From contig CM041536.1 of the NCBI GenBank assembly GCA_023238725.1, positions 15,903,271-15,967,270 of the forward strand: 64,000 nucleotides of DNA, in the 5' to 3' direction. This DNA is from Scortum barcoo (taxonomy: Eukaryota > Chordata > Actinopteri > Centrarchiformes > Terapontidae). Shown here piece by piece: positions 60,001 through 64,000 of the stretch (positions are counted from its first letter, which is position 1; every line of letters starts with the position of its first letter). The notes under the pieces are model-generated. The model did not search any database and was not told the origin of the DNA. It worked only from the letters and a program-made list of their open reading frames with translations. A program made the position numbers and the translations under genes.

Positions 60001-63000
60001 TCAATTACACACTATGCTGTTTTCTTACTTAAATTTTAAAATTGTAAATCTTCAGTATTATCCATGAGGGATCCTATTTTCTTAATGCTGTAATTCTGTA
60101 AAATCTCTCAGATAAAACTGGTCCCGTATGCCTTCCCTCACACTTGCATCAAGCTTAAGAGAGATCTCAAGGACACCAGTGTGTCAGGTATAAAACAAAC
60201 ACAGAACACACAGACTTATCAGTTATTCACAAAATCATTTTCTATCACAGTGTTACTAATTAGGATTTGTATGTTTATTTTGGCCTCAGGCAATGGACTT
60301 GGGATCCGTGTGGTAGGTGGGAAGGAGATTCCAGGGAGCCGCGGAGAGATTGGAGCCTACATTGCCAAGGTTATCCCTGGTGGTGTGGCAGAGCAAACAG
60401 GAAAAGTTGTAGAAGGTAAGAGGAGAATTTGAAAAGGAGGTGGTATAAAAAAGTGTTTATCAGCCCCATCGGGCCTCTTGCATTTTTATTTATTATTATT
60501 TTTGGAGGAAATACAATGCAATTTTTAGTTTGCAATAGTAAGTAAAAGGCCACATATTCCTGTCATTCAGAGGCCTGGGAGATTAATGGTGCAAACACAT
60601 ATCTTGCAACTATTTTTACTATGGGGGAGTTTAACCATTCAGTAAAAAATCCTTGCCTGAATCAGTGAAGTCCAGATGGAAACGTGAGCGGATGCTGTAG
60701 CCTTCTGTGTTGTGGTCTGTCATGTCTCATTCTCGCACATCACATCCAAACACAGAAAAAGCCTGTCAACTCATCCTCCACAGCACTGGGTTGTGTTAGT
60801 CATTAGGCTATTTTTAACATCAATATAGGCACATAAATACACAAAGGCAGGCACAGACAAACACACGCAATAATTAGCTTTATAAACATTAATCTCTGAG
60901 TTGTTAGAATTTCCGAATGATTGATCCGCTAATATCTGTTATTTTGATGGACAAAAGCTTGAATATTCCCACAGTTTTATTGTTAGGACAAAACTGGTTT
61001 TAGCTTCTCTTTCCAATGGGAAATCCACCACAAGGACTGCCATGACTTTTGTTTTGCACAAGGGAGGGAGTGAAGGGCAGATCAGCTAATGTATTCTTTC
61101 TTAGTCTGATGTATACCATCTAGCATATGCTGAATTGTAACTATGCAAATTAGATGTTTATGTTTCACTGAAAGAGCATGGCAGCAGAACATGCCTTCAG
61201 ATGCAAAGCGAAATAAAGTGGGGGAGGAAACAGTGAATTACTGTTATATAGAGAGAGCAGAGGGAATCATCTTAATGAGCACTGGCTCATGCAGAAGAAT
61301 ACTGAGATATTAATTCAAGTTCTTTATTGTCACAGTAGCTGGTGAGTTGCTTCGTAAGCAGAAGTCTGATCTGAAGAGCAGATTTAAATTGTGTAAGTGA
61401 GGCCTCATACAGCTCTGGCCTTGGGTTGGATGTTTGAGTTTGCTGTGTAGTGATTTTTGTATTACATCATTAATACACACATTTTAATACTACTATTTTA
61501 GATGTGTGTGTTCTGTTATCATTCTTTGGAAAAAAAACAAATGAGATTGTGTGCAAAATTCTGCAGTGCTGTGCCTGTAATGCTATAATCCATGATGCAA
61601 TGTCAAAGTCAACACAAAAAAACAAAATGAAAATTAAATTATTGAATTACTTGCAGGATGTACTACAAATTGAAGCATTACTTCTGCTATGTGAACATGT
61701 ATGCTGCTATGCAGACTGAACAATATGTAGAGATGGGTAAAATGAATTTGCCACAGGCTATAACATATTGTCCGGGAATTCATAACACCCTTTTGTCTCT
61801 AAATCTGCCTGCTTGCCTTTATCACGCCACAGGAATGCAAGTGTTGGAGTGGAATGGAGTACCTCTGACGGGAAAGACTTATGAAGAAGTGCAGTGCATC
61901 ATGGGCCAGCCATGTGCAGAGGCGGAGCTCTGTGTGAGACTGTGAGTTACATCTGTCATCATTTAGCCCTCTATATCACTGAAACTCCCTCATGTTTAGT
62001 CACAATATGGTAACTCTGCATCCATGTAGACCTTCTCTCCTCCCGCCTTTCCCTTCTCTTCATTTCACCCCTTCATCTGATAAATATCACTCTATGACTG
62101 ATTACTGCTAAGATACACTGGTTGATATTCGATTATAAATTTCCTGTATGGATCCAAACAGCGACCTTAATATGCTGTCTGACCCTGAGCACCCACAAGC
62201 CCTGGAGCACCATGTACAGCTTAAGGCTGGTATGTAAAGGATTTGTTGTTTTGTCGCATGCATGTATGTCTCTGTGCACCTATTACCACATAAATACAAT
62301 GTGCATTACTGTACACATTTGTCTCAATAGGTGGGCAGCGTTCCCCTGGTGTGGATCCTAAGCAGCTGGCTGCAGAACTGCAGAAGGTGTCCCAGCAGCA
62401 GACTCCTGGCATGGCTGGAACAGGGGTTGGGCCTGGGGGTCTGGGGGTCCTCTCTGCACTGGAGCGCTCTGCTCTCCTCCACTCAGGTACTGGATCGGCT
62501 GCCTCCAGTGGTGTGCCAAGCCCCGGCCAGCCTGCATCCCCTGCCATAAACAAGAAACAACGACACAAGGTAGTGGTTTTGACTTGTTAGCATGCTACCA
62601 GCTTGCTCATCTTCACTTGGGAACGGATGCACTGTGTAAAATATAATTTTAGTCTGAATGAATAATAGCATCTAGGATCTGTTTTAAGCCATAGTCTGTA
62701 GAATCCTGTGTGATCCACCATGCACCTCCATTAGCACTACATTATACAACATGACAGAGGGGAGGTTGCATGTGAAGGTCAAATGGCGTGACTGTGTTCA
62801 ACAGAGTGTGGTACAGTTCATGACCCTGAGTGTGGATTGTGTCCTTTACACATGAAATCGACCATATACACATTTGTGATCATAACGAGCAAATGTTTGA
62901 TTCTTGAAAGGCATGCATGTCACAAAGGAAAGAATGCATTATGTAATGTGTGGTGATGAATACCTTACATAAAACATGAAACCAATAGTAGAAATATAAT

Positions 63001-63581
63001 CTGATAATTGATTAACCTTCTCAAACTTCACTGGAGGACTTTTCCAGTCAATTACGTGGCTCAGATAGTCAAATCTCTCCTGAGGCTCATAGATCCAGTG
63101 AGAAATCTTTACTCTGCGCCTTCTCTACAAGGACAACCCATTCATCTGTAAGCTGACAATATGTATTTCAAAAGTGAAGTCAGAGCACCATTTACCGTAG
63201 TCTGGGATGAACTTCTATTTGTGGGTCGGGTCAGTGTCAGTGTGGTCTACATCTGTTTGACTGATCACAAAAAAATCAATTCACACGTGCTTTTGCTCAT
63301 TTTTTGTAGCCAACAGAGGTAATGAAGATACCTCATCCAATCACTGGAGAAATTCAGGTATAAACACATAAAAATCAATGGATTTTTTTTCTTTCAGTCA
63401 TAGTTTGATGTTTCTCACACAAGCCTCCGCTCCACTCTTTTTCCCCTCAGCTCCAGATCAACTATGACAGGAACCTAGGAAACCTGATCGTCCACGTCCT
63501 GCAGGCTAGGAACCTGGCCCAGAGGGACAACGACGGATACTCTGACCCCTTTGTCAAGGTCTACCTCTTGCCTGGCAGAGG
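19238..63581 (+). CDS. pclo: Piccolo, presynaptic active-zone scaffold (partial at 3' end; start unresolved)
   Basis: Very large scaffold of the presynaptic cytomatrix that organises active zones with Bassoon, RIM, ELKS/CAST and Munc13. Twenty-four coding exons are visible, about 22.46 kb in total, already longer than complete human Piccolo (about 5,100 residues from memory). In order they encode a Gln/Pro-rich N-terminal region, ten Cys8 Piccolo/Bassoon zinc fingers, a long Ser/Thr/Pro-rich centre, coiled coils, a PDZ domain and the start of C2A. C-terminal exons match remembered human Piccolo almost residue by residue, for example VGQPMGMARASAGPLPPISA, TMARAKILQDIDKELDLVER and QARNLAQRDNDGYSDPFVKV. 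Four one-base frame breaks are described separately. The initiation exon was not found and the remaining C2 domains lie beyond the window. Fish may have two pclo paralogues; I cannot say which this is. Confidence 0.96.
19284..19308 (+). repeat. Poly-Ser coding AGC repeat
   Basis: An AGC/AGT triplet run encodes about ten consecutive serines in the first visible pclo exon. It is a likely length-polymorphic tract. Confidence 0.9.
19435..19494 (+). repeat. Poly-Glu coding GAG repeat
   Basis: A GAG/GAC triplet run encodes about twenty acidic residues just before the first in-frame methionine. It is a likely unstable microsatellite. Confidence 0.93.
20087..20240 (+). repeat. 30-bp coding minisatellite (ten-residue Q-rich repeat)
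   Basis: Five consecutive ten-residue units of the form GQQQQGSPKL: GQKQQGSPRI, GQQQQGSPKL, SQQQQGPPSI, TQQKQGSPKV and GQQQQGIRTT. Mammalian Piccolo has a comparable ten-residue PAKPPAQQPG-type repeat at this place, so repeat style is conserved while the sequence differs. Confidence 0.88.
20505..21009 (+). other. pclo intron
   Basis: AT-rich intron of 505 bp between the first visible exon and the zinc-finger array. T12-plus pyrimidine tract before the acceptor. No other feature. Confidence 0.85.
21010..21861 (+). CDS. pclo: pclo zinc-finger repeat exon 1 (finger 1 end, finger 2 start)
   Basis: First of nine homologous exons, 852 bp, phase 0 on both sides. It starts GREWLCLTCQIQRA, the last Cys pair of finger 1. 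The linker carries ESGGLFGFGGAK and SVTGKMFGFGSSIFSSAS followed by TTPPVSPKM. It ends with CPICKMVLNMGSKDPPNYN, CTDC and CNQCGFNPMPN, the first six cysteines of finger 2. The donor is GTAAGA at 21862. Confidence 0.95.
21862..23154 (+). other. pclo intron
   Basis: AT-rich intron of 1,293 bp, the longest within the array. It carries an A11 run near 22511 and an imperfect (TG)n near 23020. No coding or RNA gene is recognised. Confidence 0.8.
23155..23955 (+). CDS. pclo: pclo zinc-finger repeat exon 2 (finger 2 end, finger 3 start)
   Basis: 801 bp, phase 0-0. It starts GKEWLCLNCQVKRA. The linker keeps ESAGFFGFGGPK and SVTGKMFGFGSSIFSSAS, then TTPPVSPKI. It ends CPLCKLELNVGSKDPPNYN, CTEC and CNQCGFNPMPN. 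All cysteines expected of the finger are present. Confidence 0.95.
24145..25036 (+). CDS. pclo: pclo zinc-finger repeat exon 3, frame-broken (finger 3 end, finger 4 start)
   Basis: Starts VKEWLCLNCQMQRALG and reads in frame through GRKQSNTTL. It then loses frame near 24553, where one extra base is present relative to its sister exons, and stops at 24610-24612. The next frame carries the expected GGKMFGFGSSIFSSAS, TPPVSPQM and the first six cysteines of finger 4, ending CNQCGFNPMPN before GTAATG at 25037. The length of 892 bp is 3n+1, unlike intact copies. Whole-exon skipping would keep the gene in frame. Confidence 0.85.
25272..26216 (+). CDS. pclo: pclo zinc-finger repeat exon 4 (finger 4 end, finger 5 start)
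   Basis: 945 bp, phase 0-0. It starts VKEWLCLNCQMQRALS. The first linker motif is eroded (SGKLLSLSGPK) but SVTGKMFGFGSSIFSSAS is exact. It is followed by SRTTPPGSRKMSAPAQV, shared with the repeat exon at 28705. It ends CPLCKVTLNTGSKDPPNYN, CTEC and CTQCGFNPMP. Confidence 0.94.
26433..27302 (+). CDS. pclo: pclo zinc-finger repeat exon 5 (finger 5 end, finger 6 start)
   Basis: 870 bp, phase 0-0. It starts VKEWLCLSCQMKRAVG. The linker has ESGGFFGFGGAK, SVTGKMFGFGSSIFSSAS and TTPPVSPKMSPAKE. It ends CPLCKVELNMGSKDPPNYN, CTEC and CNQCGFNPIPN before GTAAGA at 27303. Confidence 0.95.
27303..27613 (+). other. pclo intron
   Basis: AT-rich intron of 311 bp within the array, ending in a T-rich acceptor tract. 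Nothing else is recognised. Confidence 0.85.
27614..28465 (+). CDS. pclo: pclo zinc-finger repeat exon 6 (finger 6 end, finger 7 start)
   Basis: 852 bp, phase 0-0. It starts VKEWLCLTCQMQRALG. The linker has ESGSFFGFGGGK and SGTGKMLGFGSSIFNSAS, slightly changed, then TTPPVSPKMSLAKE. It ends CPLCKVVLNMGSNDLPNYN, CTEC and CNQCGFNPMPN. The usual KDPP becomes NDLP, but all cysteines remain. Confidence 0.95.
28705..29844 (+). CDS. pclo: pclo zinc-finger repeat exon 7 (finger 7 end, finger 8 start), divergent copy
   Basis: 1,140 bp, phase 0-0. It starts VKNWLCLTCQMQRALT, with Asn for the usual Glu. The linker is longer, with SGIFPSFGSPK and VPGKMLGFGSSLFSSAS, then SRTTPPSSRKMSAPAQV. It ends CLLCKAELNMGSKDPLNYN, CTEC and CNKCGFSPLPN. 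All cysteines are kept, but this is the most diverged finger start of the array. Confidence 0.94.
29845..30197 (+). other. pclo intron
   Basis: AT-rich intron of 353 bp with a T15 run near 29969. No other feature. Confidence 0.85.
30198..31494 (+). CDS. pclo: pclo zinc-finger repeat exon 8, frame-broken (finger 8 end, finger 9 start)
   Basis: Starts VKEWLCL, but AAA at 30219-30221 replaces the AA of sister exons. The second cysteine of the pair is lost and the frame stops at 30252-30254. The shifted frame then reads intact from MQRALGASEPPG to the donor at 31495. It carries a 26-residue repeat block, ESGGFFGFGGPK, SVTGKMFGFGSSFLSSAS, TTPPTPRKMS and the first six cysteines of finger 9, ending CNQCGFNPVPN. 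The length of 1,297 bp is 3n+1. As read, finger 8 is incomplete. Confidence 0.86.
30575..30905 (+). repeat. 78-bp coding minisatellite inside pclo repeat exon 8
   Basis: About four tandem units of 26 residues, such as KTVASIAKSAPLPDQQAEKP followed by LPHQPQ. Neighbouring units differ by several substitutions. One to two related units occur in the next repeat exon near 32390-32540, ending in the same KQESGGFF boundary. Confidence 0.88.
31495..31987 (+). other. pclo intron
   Basis: AT-rich intron of 493 bp. Nothing is recognised beyond its splice borders. Confidence 0.85.
31988..33067 (+). CDS. pclo: pclo zinc-finger repeat exon 9 (finger 9 end, finger 10 start)
   Basis: 1,080 bp, phase 0-0. 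It starts VKEWLCLNCQMQRALG. The linker has ESGGFFGFGGPK, TVSGKMFGFGSSIFSSAS and TTPPTPRKMSISAHI, the closest match being the preceding copy. It ends CPLCKAELNVGSKDPPNYN, CTEC and CSLCGFNPMPH. The last words resemble human finger 2 (CNLCGFNPTPH), so this is the likely positional counterpart of the ancestral second finger. Confidence 0.95.
33068..41790 (+). other. Large pclo intron
   Basis: 8.7 kb intron that closes the zinc-finger array. It is AT-rich with scattered short T and A runs (for example near 33648 and 37758). No reading frame resembles the array exons or a known family, and no RNA gene or element is recognised. Confidence 0.75.
41791..42726 (+). CDS. pclo: pclo exon completing zinc finger 10
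   Basis: 936 bp, phase 0-0. It begins KEWLCLNCQTQRALLGQLG, matching human EWLCLNCQTQRAISGQLG, which closes the last finger. The rest is a Pro/Thr/Ala/Lys-rich disordered linker without recognised domains. The donor is GTAAGA at 42727. Confidence 0.94.
42727..43829 (+). other. pclo intron
   Basis: AT-rich intron of 1,103 bp with an A-rich stretch near 43187-43213 and a T-rich acceptor. No other feature. Confidence 0.85.
43830..50753 (+). CDS. pclo: pclo large central exon, two frame breaks
   Basis: 6.9 kb exon encoding the mostly disordered centre of Piccolo. Conserved anchors include FIRKQIMGMG, ASSFTPGSSPTSASSLEEDS, LPTIEDSSEEE, SGSEYSASIESE, LYGGMAIEDYLYESLVEE, GDVIDLRTMKV, ISAVQPEIVNLS-like text and PVDLTAGRRNVCCDVIYKLP. 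Frame is lost near 46040-46070 (stop at 46110-46112) and near 49095-49125 (stop at 49132-49134), each time as if one base were added. The conserved protein then continues. Removing two bases gives 6,922 bp, exactly the phase 0-to-1 length the flanking exons need. The donor is GTGAGT at 50754. Confidence 0.92.
46140..46530 (+). repeat. Degenerate MPDLVS repeat in pclo central exon
   Basis: The block VVVQMPDLVS occurs twice and a relative, VIVTIPDVVSD, once, each followed by a Ser/Pro/Ala-rich spacer. It is visible only in the reading frame used between the two frame breaks. Confidence 0.7.
47620..49490 (+). repeat. Degenerate RRxS-type repeat module in pclo central exon
   Basis: Repeated pattern of P-x-E, a short Val/Ile/Thr stretch with T-x-A, then Arg-Arg-x-Ser-(Ile/Val)-Pro. 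Clear cores are RRGSIPS at 47659, RRASVPT at 47758, RRASIPS at 49042, RRRTSIS near 49133, RRESITM at 49256 and RRPSIPT at 49466. Weaker copies lack the arginines, for example near 47870 and 48690. Confidence 0.75.
50754..51269 (+). other. pclo intron with (CTTT)n
   Basis: Intron of 516 bp, very T-rich, containing a (CTTT)n tract. Acceptor GGCAG at 51265-51269. Confidence 0.85.
51019..51065. repeat. (CTTT)n microsatellite
   Basis: Tetranucleotide CTTT tract, regular from about 51031, in a pclo intron. Confidence 0.94.
51270..52837 (+). CDS. pclo: pclo exon: coiled coil and QTD motifs
   Basis: 1,568 bp, phase 1 in and 0 out. It starts GKALDYTSKATGAYPG. VYSSVAAPVPSTYAITTQPG is a near match to human. 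A long Glu/Gln/Leu coiled coil (ELEWERQEIQRYREQEQLMV onward, about 51725-52020) follows. Five QT motifs come next: GVQTDDED, SAQTDDED, AIQTVAE, SVQTDHS and SCQTDSD. VEIIKHISAPE and SPLSPEKSLGG are also conserved. Confidence 0.95.
53050..53315 (+). CDS. pclo: pclo exon: start of the conserved third coiled coil
   Basis: 266 bp. It encodes KKVKRTLPDPPPE, then TMARAKILQDIDKELDLVER and a charged helix ending EEEKEIDAKLR. This is the near-invariant Piccolo/Bassoon coiled coil; the Bassoon counterpart binds CAST/ELKS. It leaves in phase 2 and joins the next exon as CGG TAC (Arg-Tyr). Confidence 0.95.
53316..53700 (+). other. pclo intron
   Basis: Intron of 385 bp with GT-AG borders. No other feature. 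Confidence 0.85.
53701..54529 (+). CDS. pclo: pclo exon: end of coiled coil and Tyr/Gln-rich region
   Basis: Begins [20 protein letters not shown] and AYLQGVAEERDYMSDSEVS, continuing the coiled coil almost identically to human. It is followed by a Tyr/Gln-rich stretch, ITTNYEVIRNQPLLIVPTST and SSISADSFYADIDHHN. The donor is GTAAAA at 54530, in phase 0. Confidence 0.95.
54530..54950 (+). other. pclo intron
   Basis: AT-rich intron of 421 bp. Nothing else is recognised. Confidence 0.85.
54951..56001 (+). CDS. pclo: pclo exon: conserved pre-PDZ region
   Basis: 1,051 bp. It encodes EEPYELKLLKQQIKQEFRRG, YSIGRLTLEKQAAKQLPAAV, RSRPSSRPSSRPSSVYGLDL and [20 protein letters not shown], then [20 protein letters not shown] and AFIMDDLQGAMSDSE. 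All are near-identical to human Piccolo. The Arg-Pro-Ser-Ser unit occurs three times. It leaves in phase 1. Confidence 0.95.
56002..59889 (+). other. pclo intron before the PDZ exons
   Basis: 3.9 kb AT-rich intron. None of its short reading frames resembles Piccolo or any family I recognise, and no RNA gene is seen. Confidence 0.8.
59890..59978 (+). CDS. pclo: pclo exon: AYHLRREDTDWFDKPRE segment
   Basis: 89 bp with acceptor CCCAG. It encodes YHLRREDTDWFDKPREGQPQ, matching human YHLRREETDWFDKPRES, and ends in phase 0 before GTGAGC at 59979. Confidence 0.94.
60112..60187 (+). CDS. pclo: pclo exon: entry to the PDZ domain
   Basis: 76 bp encoding YAFPHTCIKLKRDLKDTSVS, which corresponds to human YIFPHARIKITRDSKDHTVS and forms the first PDZ strand. 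It leaves in phase 1. Confidence 0.92.
60290..60415 (+). CDS. pclo: pclo exon: PDZ domain core with GLGI loop
   Basis: 126 bp encoding GNGLGIRVVGGKEIPGSRGE and IGAYIAKVIPGGVAEQTGKV. GLGI is the PDZ carboxylate-binding loop. In mammals this domain binds cAMP-GEFII. Phase 1 on both sides. Confidence 0.95.
60416..61832 (+). other. pclo intron
   Basis: 1.4 kb AT-rich intron. No coding or RNA feature is recognised. Confidence 0.8.
61833..61941 (+). CDS. pclo: pclo exon: second half of PDZ domain
   Basis: 109 bp encoding MQVLEWNGVPLTGKTYEEVQ and AEAELCVRL, the last helix and strand of the PDZ fold. The donor is GTGAGT at 61942, in phase 2. Confidence 0.95.
62162..62229 (+). CDS. pclo: pclo exon: post-PDZ linker
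   Basis: 68 bp encoding DLNMLSDPEHPQALEHHVQL, matching human DLNMLSDSENSQHLELHEP. It has GT-AG borders and phases that fit both neighbours. Confidence 0.92.
62331..62569 (+). CDS. pclo: pclo exon: PDZ-C2A linker
   Basis: 239 bp encoding [20 protein letters not shown], a Gly-rich stretch, and GSAASSGVPSPGQPASPAIN, close to the human [20 protein letters not shown] and VPSPGQPGSPSVSKK segments. It leaves in phase 0. Confidence 0.93.
62570..63309 (+). other. pclo intron
   Basis: Intron of 740 bp. Nothing is recognised beyond its splice borders. Confidence 0.82.
63310..63357 (+). CDS. pclo: pclo exon: HPITGEIQ segment before C2A
   Basis: 48 bp encoding PTEVMKIPHPITGEIQ, matching human VVSHPITGEIQ directly before the C2A domain. 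Phase 0 on both sides. Confidence 0.92.
63451..63581 (+). CDS. pclo: pclo exon: start of C2A domain
   Basis: 131 bp encoding LQINYDRNLGNLIVHVLQAR and NLAQRDNDGYSDPFVKVYLL, ending PGRG. The aspartates in RDNDGYSDPF are the first calcium-binding residues of a C2 domain. Piccolo C2A is a low-affinity calcium sensor in mammals. The domain continues in exons beyond the window. Confidence 0.95.
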
Positions 63582-64000
63582 GTGAGCTCTGAGTGTATTT
63601 GAGTGTTCACGGATGTCTGGTCTGTGTCTCCCTTTCTGCTTCTGTGTCTGTCTTGTTTTCTCTCCCCCTATTTCTTTCTGACTTTGTATTGACTGTGCTG
63701 TATGGAACTGACTAACTATTTGTGTTTGTGTGAGAGAATGAGACTGGACATGATGATATGAGGCAGTCATTTGTAGCATAATTTGATTCAAATTGATTCA
63801 ATCTCTATGAATCAGCGGGTGGGTGTTTTAGACTTCATACAAAGCCGTGAGATAAAATCCTTTGCCCTACTGCAACATCACAATGTGCCAAATTACCTGG
63901 TCATAGACTATACACATACCTGCGTGTGTACAAACTTGCTCAATGCTGAATTCACAAGCTCTTTCTTACTTTGCTCGCTTTCGACTGCAATTTAGGAGTG
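63582..64000 (+). other. pclo intron, truncated by window edge
   Basis: Intron following the first C2A exon, pyrimidine-rich early on. No further exon is recognised before the edge. Confidence 0.75.

Overview
The window looks like a teleost fish nuclear genome. Genes are split by GT-AG introns, many short and AT-rich, and the non-coding DNA carries (CA)n, (GA)n and (CTTT)n microsatellites and a decayed tRNA-derived SINE. Two neuronal genes lie head to tail on the + strand. Positions 1-3909 hold the last seven coding exons of a class 3 semaphorin that I recognise as sema3e. After about 13 kb of intergenic DNA comes piccolo (pclo), from a CpG-rich promoter-like region near 17.5 kb to beyond the right edge. 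The sema3e-pclo order and orientation match what I recall for mammals, which supports both names. I see nothing bacterial, viral or CRISPR-like.

Layout: 248-3909, sema3e C-terminal half (end of Sema domain, PSI, furin-type site, Ig domain, basic tail). 3910 to about 17400, 3' UTR and intergenic DNA with simple repeats, a SINE relic near 14.2 kb and an 11-bp-arm inverted repeat near 16.15 kb. 17400-19237, CpG-rich promoter and probable 5' leader of pclo; the usual first coding exon (MGNE-type start) was not found. 19238-20504, first recognised pclo coding exon, with poly-Ser, poly-Glu, Gln/Pro-rich repeats and the first zinc finger. 21010-33067, nine tandem copies of one exon type. 33068-41790, a large intron. 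41791-56001, the central scaffold, including one exon of about 6.9 kb and the coiled coils. 59890-62569, the PDZ domain and following linker. 63310-63581, the start of the C2A domain. The gene continues past 64000.

The most striking feature is the zinc-finger array. As I recall them, mammalian Piccolo and Bassoon have two such fingers, so a single exon carries the last Cys pair of finger 1 and the first six Cys of finger 2. Here that exon exists in nine copies, giving ten fingers. Every copy is in phase 0 at both ends. Each keeps the same linker: an Ser-Gly-Phe-Phe-Gly-Phe-Gly-Gly-like motif, then a TGKMFGFGSSIFSSAS-like motif, then a Ser/Pro stretch. Because exon borders fall inside the fingers, any subset of intact copies could be skipped and still rebuild whole fingers.

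Four single-base frame breaks interrupt the otherwise well-conserved reading frame: in repeat exons 24145-25036 and 30198-31494, and twice in the large exon near 46.05 kb and 49.10 kb. All four behave as one extra base. The frame resumes cleanly after each, and removing one base at each site restores the expected exon phases. Consensus errors are the simplest reading, but decay of one pclo paralogue or skipping of the two repeat exons remains possible. The large exon also carries a degenerate repeated module built around an RRxS-type motif, which I do not recall from mammalian Piccolo.
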